This document shows, one piece after another, positions 8,842 through 17,643 of a stretch of 64,000 nt of DNA. The notes under the pieces were generated by a model. The model ran no database searches. It was not told the DNA's origin and was given only the letters and a program-made list of their open reading frames with translations. How positions within the stretch are numbered: position 1 is the first letter of the stretch; the number at the start of each line of letters is the position of its first letter. The translations under genes were made by a program, and so were the position numbers. The stretch comes from Roseinatronobacter sp. S2 (lineage in GTDB: Bacteria > Pseudomonadota > Alphaproteobacteria > Rhodobacterales > Rhodobacteraceae), in the NCBI RefSeq assembly GCF_029581395.1, contig NZ_CP121113.1, positions 124,001 through 188,000 on the forward strand, given 5' to 3'.

Positions 8842-9085
8842 GGCCTGAATGGGGCGTTGGCGCGGGAACTAAGCCCGCGCCATCGGTGGGCCGGGGTCTG
8901 CCGATCCGGCGTTGGTGAAGTTCACTTTATGCAGGCGACACACTCCAACATCCAAGGCTTGGCGTGTCGCTGGCCAAATCGGCAGGCCGCGGGACGGCCC
9001 ACCGATGGCGCGGCGGCCTTCGGCCTTGAATCCGCGCCTTTGGGTGTCCCCTTCACGCCAGCACCACCCAACCGGATGTTTCAAC
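8842..9085 (+). repeat. Intergenic nested-inverted-repeat element, copy A
   Basis: First of five related elements. The core from 8871 opens with AAGCCCGCGCCATCGGTGGG. The arm GCGCCATCGGTGGGCCG is repeated exactly as its complement CGGCCCACCGATGGCGC around 8995-9011. Inside are a near-palindrome GTGAAGTTCAC and a second pair GCGACAC/GTGTCGC. The outer flank starts GGCCTGAATGGGG and the end carries CCCCTTCA, then CCGGATGTTTCAAC. It fills most of the convergent gap between the LysR and flavoprotein genes; the remaining 110 bp holds nothing recognisable. Short open frames through it encode no known protein. Confidence 0.8.
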
Positions 9086-9197
9086 CTGATCCGACGACGT
9101 TCCAGTGCGCGCCCGTGTTCATTCGCAGTCACGCGACCCGCCCCAAACCTGTTGATACGCATGTCCAAAACCGGTTCCCGCTTTTGCGCGACATGCT

Positions 9198-10475
9198 TTA
9201 AATCCGCGCGTCAACCAGATGGAAGGCCTGCGCGCCAAATTCGTAGAACGCCCCTTTCAGGTTGCGCAACGGGGCATCTTGCGGCGTGCTGGGGCGCAGG
9301 GGCAGTTCTTCATTGCCGCCCCGCAACCACCCCGCAAGCGAACGCCCGAATGCCGTGCCCGGTGCAATGCCGCGCCCGTTATAGCCGCAAAAGCACACCA
9401 CACCGTCCGCCAGTTCGTGAAACCGTGGCAAGTGGTCGTTGGTCATGCCGATAGTGCCGTGCCATTGATGCTGAAAATCCACCGCCCCCAGTTGCGGGAA
9501 TATCCGCGCCAAGGCCCGCCGCGCCCACGCCCGATGTATCTGCGCACCGCCAGTGCGCAGCGCGCCCACAGACCCGAAAATCAGTCGGTTCTGCTGGTCC
9601 ATCCGAAAGGATGTCAGCACTTGCCGTGTGTCCCATGCCCCTTGGCGCTGCGGCAGCAAGGTCTTGGCCAGCGCATCGGGCAGCGGTGCTGTGGCCAGAT
9701 TGAAATAGGGCAAAAACACCTGCTGCGTGCGGATCTGCGGCATCAGGTGGCGGGTATAGGCGTCGGTTGCAAACACCACCTTTTGCGCCGTGACCGACCC
9801 CTGCGGTGTTGCGACCTGCCAGCCGCCACCATCGGCGCGCATGCCCATGGCGGGCGTGGCCGTGAAAATGCGCGCCCCCTGCCCGATTGCAGCCGCCGCC
9901 AGCCCGCGAACATAGGACAGCGGCTGAATTGTTCCCGCGCGCCGGTCCAGCAAGGCACCCTTATAATGCGTCGTGCCCAGCCGTCCGGCAGTAGCCTGCG
10001 CATCCAGCAAGTCCACAGGTGCCCCCCGCCGCGCCCATTGCGTATGACGTTCGGCCAGTTCCGCCACCCCCGCGCGGTCAGGCGCGACATGCAGCGTGCC
10101 TGCCTGCGTGGCTTCGCACGCAATCGCGTAGCGCGCGATAATATCCCAGACAAGTGACGGACCTGCACCCAGATAGGAAATCAACCGCTCGCCCTGATCT
10201 GCGCCCAGGGTGTCGACCAGCGCATCGGGCATCACCCACATGCCTGCATTGACCAGACCGACATTGCGCCCCGACCCGCCAAAACCGATATCGACCGCTT
10301 CCAGCACAACGACATCACTGCCCTGCTCGGCCAGATGCAGCGCGGTTGACAGCCCCGTATAGCCAGCCCCCACCACCACAACATCGGCACGCACAGCACA
10401 GGTCAGGGGCTGGGTCGCGGGCGCGGGTGGCGCCGATACGTCCCAAAGTCCATGACTGCGCGGATCGCCTTGCAT
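9198..10475 (-). CDS. amaA: FAD-dependent oxidoreductase (DAO family), L-pipecolate oxidase-like
   Basis: 425 residues with an N-terminal FAD-binding motif VVVVGAGYTGLSTALHLAE (GxGxxG at 36-41) and the following acidic strand end VVVLEA. A GGSGRNVGLVN segment follows, typical of DadA/PuuB/pipecolate oxidase-like flavoproteins, and the C-terminal FAD contact is GYNGRGIAPGT. Such enzymes oxidise secondary or primary amines, passing electrons to O2 or quinone. Together with the ALDH7 gene and LysR regulator it fits oxidation of L-pipecolate to P6C, the substrate of AmaB. The substrate is inferred from context; a gamma-glutamylputrescine oxidase-like activity is the main alternative. Confidence 0.6.
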   Translation of the reverse strand: MQGDPRSHGLWDVSAPPAPATQPLTCAVRADVVVVGAGYTGLSTALHLAEQGSDVVVLEAVDIGFGGSGRNVGLVNAGMWVMPDALVDTLGADQGERLISYLGAGPSLVWDIIARYAIACEATQAGTLHVAPDRAGVAELAERHTQWARRGAPVDLLDAQATAGRLGTTHYKGALLDRRAGTIQPLSYVRGLAAAAIGQGARIFTATPAMGMRADGGGWQVATPQGSVTAQKVVFATDAYTRHLMPQIRTQQVFLPYFNLATAPLPDALAKTLLPQRQGAWDTRQVLTSFRMDQQNRLIFGSVGALRTGGAQIHRAWARRALARIFPQLGAVDFQHQWHGTIGMTNDHLPRFHELADGVVCFCGYNGRGIAPGTAFGRSLAGWLRGGNEELPLRPSTPQDAPLRNLKGAFYEFGAQAFHLVDARI

Positions 10476-10654
10476 ATTGGGGGCCTTTCGTTCCGATCAG
10501 GGCATCAACCACCCAAATCTTGTGCCGGAAACCGCCACAATGCCAGCGTTGACTTGGTCTGATGTCATTCCGTTGCGGAATACTGCGCAGTTGAAGATAT
10601 GCGCTGCTTGCGGATACATCAGATACACAGGCACTGCGCCACCCATTGCGAAAG

Positions 10655-10685
10655 GCGGCAAGGCAGGTCATCCCCGCCTTGCCGC
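10655..10685 (-). terminator. Terminator of the fasciclin gene
   Basis: A perfect 10-bp stem, GCGGCAAGGC paired with GCCTTGCCGC, with an 11-base loop, lies 24 bp after the stop of the fasciclin-domain gene. It is followed on the minus strand by CTTTCG. The rest of the 230-bp gap up to the flavoprotein start shows no gene and must hold the flavoprotein promoter. Confidence 0.6.
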
Positions 10686-10708
10686 ATCAGAGTGTCAGTG
10701 CAATGGTA

Positions 10709-11809
10709 TCAGCGCGGCAGAAGCACGCCGTCAACAACGTGGATCACACCGTTTGACTGGTTCACATCCGCGACGCTGACCAGATAGGCATTTCCGCTTT
10801 CGTCAAAGATATACACATCGCCTGACGGACGAACCTGTGCCGACAGCGCAGCCCCCGACACGGCGTTGAAGTGGTAGAACCCGTCCGACGATGCGCGTGC
10901 GCGCGCTGTCAGCTGCGCGGCAGAAATGTTGCCCGCAACGACATGGCTGGTCAGAACCTTGGTCAGTGTCTCGCGGTTTTCTTCCATCAGCAATGTCTCG
11001 ACCGTGCCATCAGGCAGCGCGTCAAACGCCATGTTGGTGGGTGCGAACACGGTGAACGGCCCTTCGCTTTGCAATGTCTCGACCAGACCGGCGGCCTGCA
11101 CGGCGGCAACCAGCGTGGTGTGATCTGCGGAATTCACGGCGTTTTCCACAATGTTGCGGCTGGGGAACATGGGCGCGCCACCAACCATCGGGTTGTCGCC
11201 CGCATCCATACCCGTCTGCATCGGCATATCTTCGTCCATCGCGGCATCATCTGCCGCCGGAAGCAACACGGCATCAATGACGTGAATAACACCGTTCGAC
11301 TGAACGACATCGGCAATCGTCACGGTTGCGGTGCCGCCGGTTTCATCTGTCAGGGTGATCATTCCGTTCGATGCGCGCACTTCAAGCATGCAACCGCCCA
11401 GTGTTTCGACCATGTGGACACCGCCGCCATCCGCGATCATGCCGCCAATGACATCGGACATCGCATTCGCCCCAAGGACGTGACAGGTCAGCACTTCGGT
11501 CAGGGCGTCAATGTTTTCGGGCATCAGCAGCGTTTCAACGGTGCCATCGGGCAGCGCGTCGAATGCCGCGTTTACAGGGGCAAACACCGTGAACGGCCCT
11601 TCGGTCTGTAGCGTGTCCACCAGACCGGCGGCCTGCACGGCGGCAACCAGCGTGGTATGATCTGCGGAATTCACGGCGTTTTCCACGATATTGCGTTCTG
11701 CAAGCATCGGCGCACCGCCGACCATGGGGTTGTCTGTCATTTGTGCGACAGCGGGTGCGGATGCAAATACGGTTGCGGCCATCAAGGTTGCGCGAAGTGA
11801 TAGTTTCAT
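10709..11809 (-). CDS. Secreted protein with two fasciclin (FAS1) domains
   Basis: 366 residues. The signal peptide (about 1-23, cleavage after AQ) is followed by two FAS1 domains at about 38-184 and 216-366, joined by a Met/Asp-rich linker. Each has the H1 motif FTVFAP plus a downstream SNGVIHV(I/V)D block. FAS1 proteins act in adhesion or surface interaction. The first 70 residues of the two units (28-97 and 206-275) match at 63 positions, while the rest has drifted, which indicates recent duplication or gene conversion. It is monocistronic with its own terminator. An exact ligand is not known. Confidence 0.88.
   Translation of the reverse strand: MKLSLRATLMAATVFASAPAVAQMTDNPMVGGAPMLAERNIVENAVNSADHTTLVAAVQAAGLVDTLQTEGPFTVFAPVNAAFDALPDGTVETLLMPENIDALTEVLTCHVLGANAMSDVIGGMIADGGGVHMVETLGGCMLEVRASNGMITLTDETGGTATVTIADVVQSNGVIHVIDAVLLPAADDAAMDEDMPMQTGMDAGDNPMVGGAPMFPSRNIVENAVNSADHTTLVAAVQAAGLVETLQSEGPFTVFAPTNMAFDALPDGTVETLLMEENRETLTKVLTSHVVAGNISAAQLTARARASSDGFYHFNAVSGAALSAQVRPSGDVYIFDESGNAYLVSVADVNQSNGVIHVVDGVLLPR
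10985..11728 (-). repeat. Near-identical tandem coding repeat inside the fasciclin gene
   Basis: The two 210-bp segments at 10985-11194 and 11519-11728 encode residues 206-275 and 28-97. The proteins differ at 7 of 70 positions and the DNA is almost identical over the stretch encoding NIVENAVNSADHTTLVAAV. The remaining parts of the two FAS1 domains are much less alike. Confidence 0.8.
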
Positions 11810-11960
11810 GAATATTTCTCCCGGTTACACCGATATTGGCGTTTTGTCCTATGGTTACGAAACGGTGTGGAAGAAGTTTCAACCAAGCGGCATTCGAAAT
11901 CCGGGCGCGGCCCGATCGCTGCGCAGGCGTCAGCGGATCTGGTAGGTTGGGGGGCGTGAA

Positions 11961-13619
11961 TTACGCGCCGGTCAGCCGGCTGTCCAGCAACTCTCCGCGC
12001 TTGGTCAGCAACGGGTAGCCGATCATCGCAAATGACGTGTTCAATGATTTGAAGGCCCGCAGAAGTTCAAGGTGGATCGCGCTTGTCTCGATCGATTCCG
12101 CCAACCCCTGACGCAGGCGTTCCAGATGGCGCGATTGCAGGTCGCGCGCGATGTTGCGCACCTTTTCCTTTTCTTGGACCAATTCGCGGGCAAGGCCCAC
12201 ATCTTCGGACATCAAAACAGCAATACCCTGCTGGACGTTGCGCAGCACGACATCATGAAAATCCTGCAACTCCCGCCAGCCATCGGCGGAAAAGTTAAGG
12301 TTTTCCAGTGATTTCCGGCGCGCCAGTTCAACGGCCTTGCGGGCAATCATGTCGGCGCCCGCCTCCAGGTTCATGGCGATTGCGGACAACTCGAATGCGC
12401 GCGTGCCGATATCCTCGTCGCCCTCGCGGCCACGCACCTTGGCAAGATAGATCCGCACCTCCAGCGACCGGCTTTCCACACGCTCCAGCGCGTCCTGCAT
12501 TTTCTGCGCGGCCACGTCGTCAAAACTCTCGAACAGGGGGATGACCTGCCGCGTCATGGTTTCAATACGGCTGCCCATATCCACCAGTTCGCGCACGGCA
12601 CAGGCATATGCGCGGCTGGGCTGATCCTGCACCGTCGGGTCAAGCGCGGTTCGCGCAAGATCGGCGGCATGGGGGTTGGGCGCATCCTGAACCAGCACGG
12701 ATGTCATGCGCGTGATCGGCCCCACCAGCGGCAGGCACACCGCCAGCAAAACGGCGTTGAACAGCAAATGCAGATGCAACGCCTGCGCACCGGCATCCGC
12801 GCCCAACAGGGTGACAGGAATCTGCCCCGCGACGATGGCCCATAGAACCAAGACCGCACCGCCACCACGCAACACCAGATTGGCCCAGATCACCCTGCGC
12901 ACAGCAACATCCGATTTCAGCGTCAGCAACACCGCAATCATGGCCCCGCCCAGATTGGCCCCCAGAACCATGGCAAAAGCCGCAACGGGCGGCAGTGCCC
13001 CCTGCGCGGCCAATGTCGCGAATAACAGCACGGCCGCAACGCTGGAATGCACCAGCCATGCAAAGGCTGCCGCCAGCAAAAAGGCACTGATCGGATCATT
13101 GGCCAGATACAGCATGACACCGCGCGCGCCTGCGCTGTCCACCAGCGGCAGGCTGGCCGCACGGATCAGGTCAAGCGACAGGAACACCAGCGCCAGCCCG
13201 ATCATGATGCGCCCGATCTGGCGCAAACGCCTGCGTGAACTGCGCAGGAATATCAGCACCCCGCCCAGCAGCAAAATTGGCGTGATCCCCTCCAGCCGCG
13301 AATTCAGGATCAGCGCCACCACCGCCGACCCCAGATCGGCCCCCAGCACAATGGCCATACCCGCCATGCTGCCAATCGCGCCCGCGGACACAAAACCCGC
13401 CATCAGCATGGCCACCGCCGTGGAGCTTTGCAGCAGCACCGCCGCCCCCGCCCCGCTGGCCGCAGCCGCCACGCGGTTTGACGTGGACCGCCGCAACCAC
13501 AGGCGCAACTGCCCGCCAAAGGCGCGTTCAAACCCCGTGCGCACCAGTCGCACAGCCCATATCAGCAGCGCAGCCGCGCCGGCCATATTCAGAATAAAAA
13601 GAATGGGCGAGGTTTCCAT
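11961..13619 (-). CDS. Na+/phosphate symporter family protein with PhoU-like C-terminus
   Basis: 552 residues. The N-terminal membrane half (about 1-310) has two inverted NptA/SLC34-type repeats. The first has the QSST motif at 64-67 (VLLQSSTAVA); the second has HSSVAAVL. The C-terminal half (about 330-545) is a soluble, helical PhoU-like domain rich in charged heptads. This is the YjbB/NptA-like bacterial class, which moves inorganic phosphate, and in E. coli YjbB exports it. It lies downstream of the UgpBAEC-like operon on the same strand with 45 bp between, so it may be read from that operon. No Pho box was found directly in front of it. Confidence 0.85.
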   Translation of the reverse strand: METSPILFILNMAGAAALLIWAVRLVRTGFERAFGGQLRLWLRRSTSNRVAAAASGAGAAVLLQSSTAVAMLMAGFVSAGAIGSMAGMAIVLGADLGSAVVALILNSRLEGITPILLLGGVLIFLRSSRRRLRQIGRIMIGLALVFLSLDLIRAASLPLVDSAGARGVMLYLANDPISAFLLAAAFAWLVHSSVAAVLLFATLAAQGALPPVAAFAMVLGANLGGAMIAVLLTLKSDVAVRRVIWANLVLRGGGAVLVLWAIVAGQIPVTLLGADAGAQALHLHLLFNAVLLAVCLPLVGPITRMTSVLVQDAPNPHAADLARTALDPTVQDQPSRAYACAVRELVDMGSRIETMTRQVIPLFESFDDVAAQKMQDALERVESRSLEVRIYLAKVRGREGDEDIGTRAFELSAIAMNLEAGADMIARKAVELARRKSLENLNFSADGWRELQDFHDVVLRNVQQGIAVLMSEDVGLARELVQEKEKVRNIARDLQSRHLERLRQGLAESIETSAIHLELLRAFKSLNTSFAMIGYPLLTKRGELLDSRLTGA

Positions 13620-13664
13620 GATGTCCCGCTGGAAAAAGAAGATCCTACCTTGATGGGCAAGGCG

Positions 13665-14462
13665 CTAGAAGTCAAAGGGGCCGTCACCCATGAACAGCGG
13701 CTGTGCCGTCCAGCTGTCGTCAGGTCCGGTGTCCAGAAGGGCGTATCCCGTCGGGCCGGTCAGAAAACCCACCCGCGCATCAGGGCGCCTGTCCAGTGCG
13801 AATGCGCTGCACAGGGACGGCGCGGTCACAACGCGGTGCGCCCCGATCCGGCCCAGATATACACCATGCACATGCCCTGCCACACAGATCAGCGGCCCAC
13901 AATTCGCGGGGATTGCGGCGGCCAGATCTTCGGTATTTTCCAGCCCGATATTGTCCATGAACCGGATACCTGTCCGCAAGGGCGGGTGATGAAGGGCCAC
14001 AACCACTGCGCGCGCGCCCGCGCCATTCAGCGCATGGGTCAGAAATTCCAGACTGTCTGGTTGCAACCGCCCCGCGCCCTGCCCTTCGACCAGCGTATCA
14101 AGCCCGATCATGCGGGTATCGGGCAAGTCAACAACCCAGTCAACAGCCCCCGCAGCGGGCATCCATGCCGCCCCCCCGAAGGCCGCGCGAAATGCAGCGC
14201 GGTTGTCATGGTTGCCCGGCACGGCATAGACAGGCAGACCAAACCGCGCCAGTTCACGAACCGCCAGATCATAGCTTGCGGCACTGCCATCCTCGCTGAC
14301 ATCACCAGTCACCAGAACCCCGTCCAGCGGGCCGATGGCGGGCATCTGCGCCAGAATGCGGTCCACGCCCGCGCGCAAAATCGCGCCGGTATCCAGCATG
14401 CCGGAACACAAGGTGCCCGGCGCCACAACATGCAAATCAGTCAGGTGCAGAAAACGCGCCAT
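13665..14462 (-). CDS. Metallophosphoesterase, class III cyclic-nucleotide/glycerophosphodiester phosphodiesterase-like
   Basis: 265 residues with all metal-binding motifs of the calcineurin-like fold: Asp9 and His11 (LTDLH), Asp54 (TGDVSEDG), Asn84-His85 (GNHD), His158/159 (ALHHPP), and His197 and His199 (GHVH). The spacing matches CpdA, Rv0805 and GpdQ. No signal peptide is present, so it acts in the cytoplasm. It is the last gene of a UgpBAEC-like transporter operon, 3 bp after the permease stop. This favours a role in hydrolysing imported glycerophosphodiesters over cAMP breakdown. That choice is an inference from context. Confidence 0.8.
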   Translation of the reverse strand: MARFLHLTDLHVVAPGTLCSGMLDTGAILRAGVDRILAQMPAIGPLDGVLVTGDVSEDGSAASYDLAVRELARFGLPVYAVPGNHDNRAAFRAAFGGAAWMPAAGAVDWVVDLPDTRMIGLDTLVEGQGAGRLQPDSLEFLTHALNGAGARAVVVALHHPPLRTGIRFMDNIGLENTEDLAAAIPANCGPLICVAGHVHGVYLGRIGAHRVVTAPSLCSAFALDRRPDARVGFLTGPTGYALLDTGPDDSWTAQPLFMGDGPFDF

Positions 14463-14465
14463 GGC

Positions 14466-15338
14466 TTATTTGATCCCCGCGCGCAGGAATGCCTGCACAA
14501 ACTGGCGCTGGAACAGCAAAAACGCGATCAGCAGCGGCGCAACCGACATGATGGTTGCGGCTGAAATAACCGAAATATTCACCCCGCTTTCGGGCGCGCC
14601 AAACAGGGACAACCCGACGGTCAGCGGTCGTGTGGTTTCGGAATTGGTGACGATAAGCGGCCACAGGAAGTTGTTCCAATGCGTGGACACCGACACCAGC
14701 GCATAGGCCAGATATGTGGGTTTGGCCGAGGGCACATAGACGCGCCACAGCACACCGAACCAGCTGCACCCTTCTATGCGCGCGGCTTCATCCAGTTCTT
14801 TGGGCACACTTTTGAACGCCTGCCGCATCAGGAAAATGCCGAAAGCGCTGGCCCAATAGGGTGTGCCGATCCCGAAGACCGTATCGAACATGCCCAGCCG
14901 TGACACCATGGCGTAATTCTCGACGATCAGCACCTCTGGCAGGATGAAAAGCTGCAACAGCACAATGATGAACAGCACATCACGCCCCGGAAACTGGAAC
15001 TGTGCAAACGCATAACCTGCCAGCGTGGTCACCACCAACTGCCCCGCCAGAACCACGCTGACCAGCAAAAAGGTGTTGAAGAAATAGCGCATCCACGGCG
15101 CGCCGTTCCACGCGGTGCGAAAGTTGTCCAGCGTCCATGCGCCTGCAAGGTTGAAATTCACGGCATCCGACGTAGAATGGAACGCCGCCCACACGGCAAA
15201 CAGCAGCGGTGCAATCCATACGATGGCCAGGGTCCACGCCGCGAACGTGTCCAGCGCCAGTGTCAGGCGGGGCCGGAAGCTGCGCTTGGGGGCCATGACA
15301 TATAGGGGTGCTTGACCGGATTTAAGGGCATCGCTCAT
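14466..15338 (-). CDS. ugpE: ABC transporter permease, UgpE-like (MalG family)
   Basis: 290 residues with six predicted helices. The cytoplasmic EAA loop is at about 191-210 (DEAARIEGCSWFGVLWRVYV), where the ATPase docks. It belongs to the carbohydrate-uptake-1 permeases of the MalG/UgpE side. Its start overlaps the stop of the upstream permease gene as ATGA, and the phosphodiesterase gene follows at once. It is part of a six-gene operon led by a DeoR regulator. The symbol is given because the binding protein is UgpB-like, but sn-glycerol-3-phosphate specificity is not proved. Confidence 0.78.
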   Translation of the reverse strand: MSDALKSGQAPLYVMAPKRSFRPRLTLALDTFAAWTLAIVWIAPLLFAVWAAFHSTSDAVNFNLAGAWTLDNFRTAWNGAPWMRYFFNTFLLVSVVLAGQLVVTTLAGYAFAQFQFPGRDVLFIIVLLQLFILPEVLIVENYAMVSRLGMFDTVFGIGTPYWASAFGIFLMRQAFKSVPKELDEAARIEGCSWFGVLWRVYVPSAKPTYLAYALVSVSTHWNNFLWPLIVTNSETTRPLTVGLSLFGAPESGVNISVISAATIMSVAPLLIAFLLFQRQFVQAFLRAGIK

Positions 15339-16228
15339 TGGTAATGTGTCCTGCGGTCCAGAATGATGAACTTGATCGCCGCTGTAACCCCCAGCACGGC
15401 CAGCACCATCACGGTCAGCGCCGCCGCCTGCGGCCTGTCAAAATAGGAAAACGCCAGTTCCCAGATGTAATACAGCACCAGTTTCGACGCATCCGACGGC
15501 CCGCCCTTGGTCAATATGAACAAATGGTCAATCAGCTTGACGGAATTGATCAGGGCATTGACGGCCACGAAGATTGTCGTCGGCATCAGCAGTGGCAGGA
15601 CAATCCGGCGGGTATAGGTCCAGCGGCTGGCCCCTTCGATATCGGCGGCTTCTTTCAGGTCCGGCGGTATGGTTTGCAGCGCGGCCAGATAGAAAATCAT
15701 GAAGAAACCGGCTTCTTTCCAGATGGTCACGATGATCACGGCCCAAAGCGCGGTTTCAGGGCGCCCCAGCCAGTTGACCGGCCCGAACCCGAACAGCGCG
15801 CCAATCTGGTCCAGCACCCCAAGGCCCGGCGTATAGAAAAACAGCCAGATATTTGCCGCAGCAATCATTGGCAGGATTGTCGGCGTGAAAAAGGCGGTGC
15901 GCACGAAACCACGCGCGGGAATTTTCGAATTCGCCCATAGCGCCATCGCCAGCGCGATGATGATCGACACAGGTATCGTCACGCCCGCATAGATCAGGTT
16001 GTTGACCACAACCTTGGCAAATGTCGGGTCGGCAAACAGCAGGTCATAATTGCCCGCGCCCACAAATTCGGACGGGTTGCGCCGTGTTCCGCGCGAAAAC
16101 AGGCTTGACCAGAAGGTCATTGCCGACGGGATGAAGGCAAACAACGACAACAAGATCAGCGCAGGTGACAGCAGCATCCAGCCATACATGATGCGGCGGC
16201 GGCGCTCGTATCTTGCAAGATCATTCAT
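15335..16228 (-). CDS. ugpA: ABC transporter permease, UgpA-like (MalF family)
   Basis: 297 residues, six predicted helices, with the EAA loop LKEAADIEGASRWTYTRRIV at about 196-215. The N-terminus is Arg-rich and cytoplasmic (RYERRRRIMYG). Start: ATG at 16228 has TGGAG nine bases upstream; longer starts reach into the intercistronic hairpin region and were rejected. It pairs with the UgpE-like permease to form the membrane channel of the importer. Confidence 0.8.
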   Translation of the reverse strand: MNDLARYERRRRIMYGWMLLSPALILLSLFAFIPSAMTFWSSLFSRGTRRNPSEFVGAGNYDLLFADPTFAKVVVNNLIYAGVTIPVSIIIALAMALWANSKIPARGFVRTAFFTPTILPMIAAANIWLFFYTPGLGVLDQIGALFGFGPVNWLGRPETALWAVIIVTIWKEAGFFMIFYLAALQTIPPDLKEAADIEGASRWTYTRRIVLPLLMPTTIFVAVNALINSVKLIDHLFILTKGGPSDASKLVLYYIWELAFSYFDRPQAAALTVMVLAVLGVTAAIKFIILDRRTHYQ

Positions 16229-16281
16229 GCTGTCACTCCAGACGAAGAACCGCACCCGCAGGACGCTGGCCGGACGAACGG

Positions 16282-16306
16282 CGGGGGGCACAGCATGCGC
16301 CCCCCG
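16282..16306 (-). promoter_or_regulatory. Intercistronic hairpin after the binding-protein gene
   Basis: An 8-bp G/C stem, CGGGGGGC with GCCCCCCG and a 9-base loop, lies in the 90-bp gap between the substrate-binding-protein and permease genes. There is no T-run after it. It is likely an mRNA 3' protector or partial terminator that raises binding-protein output relative to the permeases, as known for malE-malF. Confidence 0.5.
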
Positions 16307-16318
16307 TCAGGGATGATC

Positions 16319-17584
16319 TTAGCGGTAGGGGGTCAGCAGACGGTCGGCGATGCCTTGCGCCTGTGTCAGCGCATCCGCGGGCGTGGCCGAACCTGTCAAC
16401 GCGGACTGGATTGCGGTGTTCAGCGCATCGCGCACCCGCGCCCCTTCATAGGTGGACAATTCCGCCACCGAATATTCCAGCTGGTCGCGCGCAACAATCG
16501 CAGGCGGAAATTCTTCGGCATAGGCGCGCAGGACATCGGTTTCATAGGCCGCAGGGCTGACACCCACATAACCTGTGGCAATCGACCATTGCGCGGCGCG
16601 TTCTGCATCGGTCAGGAACCGGATCAATGTCAGGGCGGCGCGATATTCATCATCGCTGGCCCCTTCAAACAGATAGAAGTTGCCGCCACCCGTGGGCGAA
16701 CCGGGGCGAACTTTTTCGGGCAGCATGGCAACGCCGAAATCAAAACCGGCCTGATCGCGCACAGCGGTCAGGTTGCCGGTGGTGTGCCACATCATTGCGG
16801 TCTGCCCTTCCAGAAACGCCTGACGCAATGTGCCCCATTCGACCGTGCCCGATGGCATGATGTCATGCTCTGCCGACAGCGACACCCAATATTCCAGCGC
16901 CTCTATCACGGCGGGGTCGTCGAAATAGGTCTCGGTGCCGTCACCGTTCATCAACTCCATCCCGTTCTGCGTGGCCAGTGCCTGAAACATCCAGTAAGGG
17001 TAGCCGGTGGACGGGATCATGATGCCGTAAGGGCCGGTTTCGCGCAGTGCCAGCCCCATGCTGACCAACTCGTCCCAGTTGGCGGGTGGTGCTTCAGGGT
17101 CAAGACCTGCGGCGCTGAACATATCCTTGTTGTAATAGGCAACGATGGTTGAACGCTGGAACGGCACGCCCCATGTCTGCCCGTCGATCTGGCCATTGGC
17201 CATCAGGCCGGGATAGAAGCTGTCCAGCCATTCGCGTTCTTCATCGGTTTCCAGAACCTGATCGAAGGGAATGATCATTTCCTGTTCAATCAGATCCAGT
17301 GCATCAATGGAAAACAACACCGACAGCGGGGCCGAGTCGCCCGATGCAATGGCCGACAGAACGCGCACGCGCGTATCATCATAGTTGCCCGCATAGATGG
17401 AATTCACGCGAATATCTGGATGGGCCTCGTGGAATTCGGCAATCAGCCCGTCGACCACCTGTGTCAGCGCACCGCCGACCGCGATGGGGTAATACATGGT
17501 CAGTTCGGTTTGTGCGCTGGCGGGCAGCGCGGTCAATGCTGTGGCACCGGCCAGCAGCGTGGCAGTCAGGGTATGACGTGTCAT
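16319..17584 (-). CDS. ugpB: ABC transporter substrate-binding protein, UgpB-like
   Basis: 421 residues. A Sec signal peptide covers about 1-24 (ends ASAQ). The mature protein is a family 1 extracellular solute-binding protein. Its opening (TELTMYYPIAVGGALTQVVD) and later STIVAYYNKDMFSAAGLDPE, followed by PPANWDEL, follow the UgpB pattern. The start has an AAGGGAGGAACTACC leader, one of the strongest ribosome sites in the window, consistent with high expression. It would capture glycerol-3-phosphate, a glycerophosphodiester or a related polyol in the periplasm. The ligand is inferred. Confidence 0.78.
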   Translation of the reverse strand: MTRHTLTATLLAGATALTALPASAQTELTMYYPIAVGGALTQVVDGLIAEFHEAHPDIRVNSIYAGNYDDTRVRVLSAIASGDSAPLSVLFSIDALDLIEQEMIIPFDQVLETDEEREWLDSFYPGLMANGQIDGQTWGVPFQRSTIVAYYNKDMFSAAGLDPEAPPANWDELVSMGLALRETGPYGIMIPSTGYPYWMFQALATQNGMELMNGDGTETYFDDPAVIEALEYWVSLSAEHDIMPSGTVEWGTLRQAFLEGQTAMMWHTTGNLTAVRDQAGFDFGVAMLPEKVRPGSPTGGGNFYLFEGASDDEYRAALTLIRFLTDAERAAQWSIATGYVGVSPAAYETDVLRAYAEEFPPAIVARDQLEYSVAELSTYEGARVRDALNTAIQSALTGSATPADALTQAQGIADRLLTPYR

Positions 17585-17643
17585 GGTAGTTCCTCCCTTG
17601 GGTTGAATGCATCACCGCTGCATATGGCGGCAATGATGCGGGT

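Noticed and set aside
8809..9201. Possible small gene of 130 codons between the LysR and flavoprotein genes
   Set aside because: It lies over repeat copy A, and equivalent frames in the other copies are shifted or broken, so the conservation is of DNA structure rather than protein.
11820..13660. Pho box before the Na/Pi symporter-like gene
   Set aside because: No pair of CTGTCA-like repeats was found in the 45 bp before the gene.
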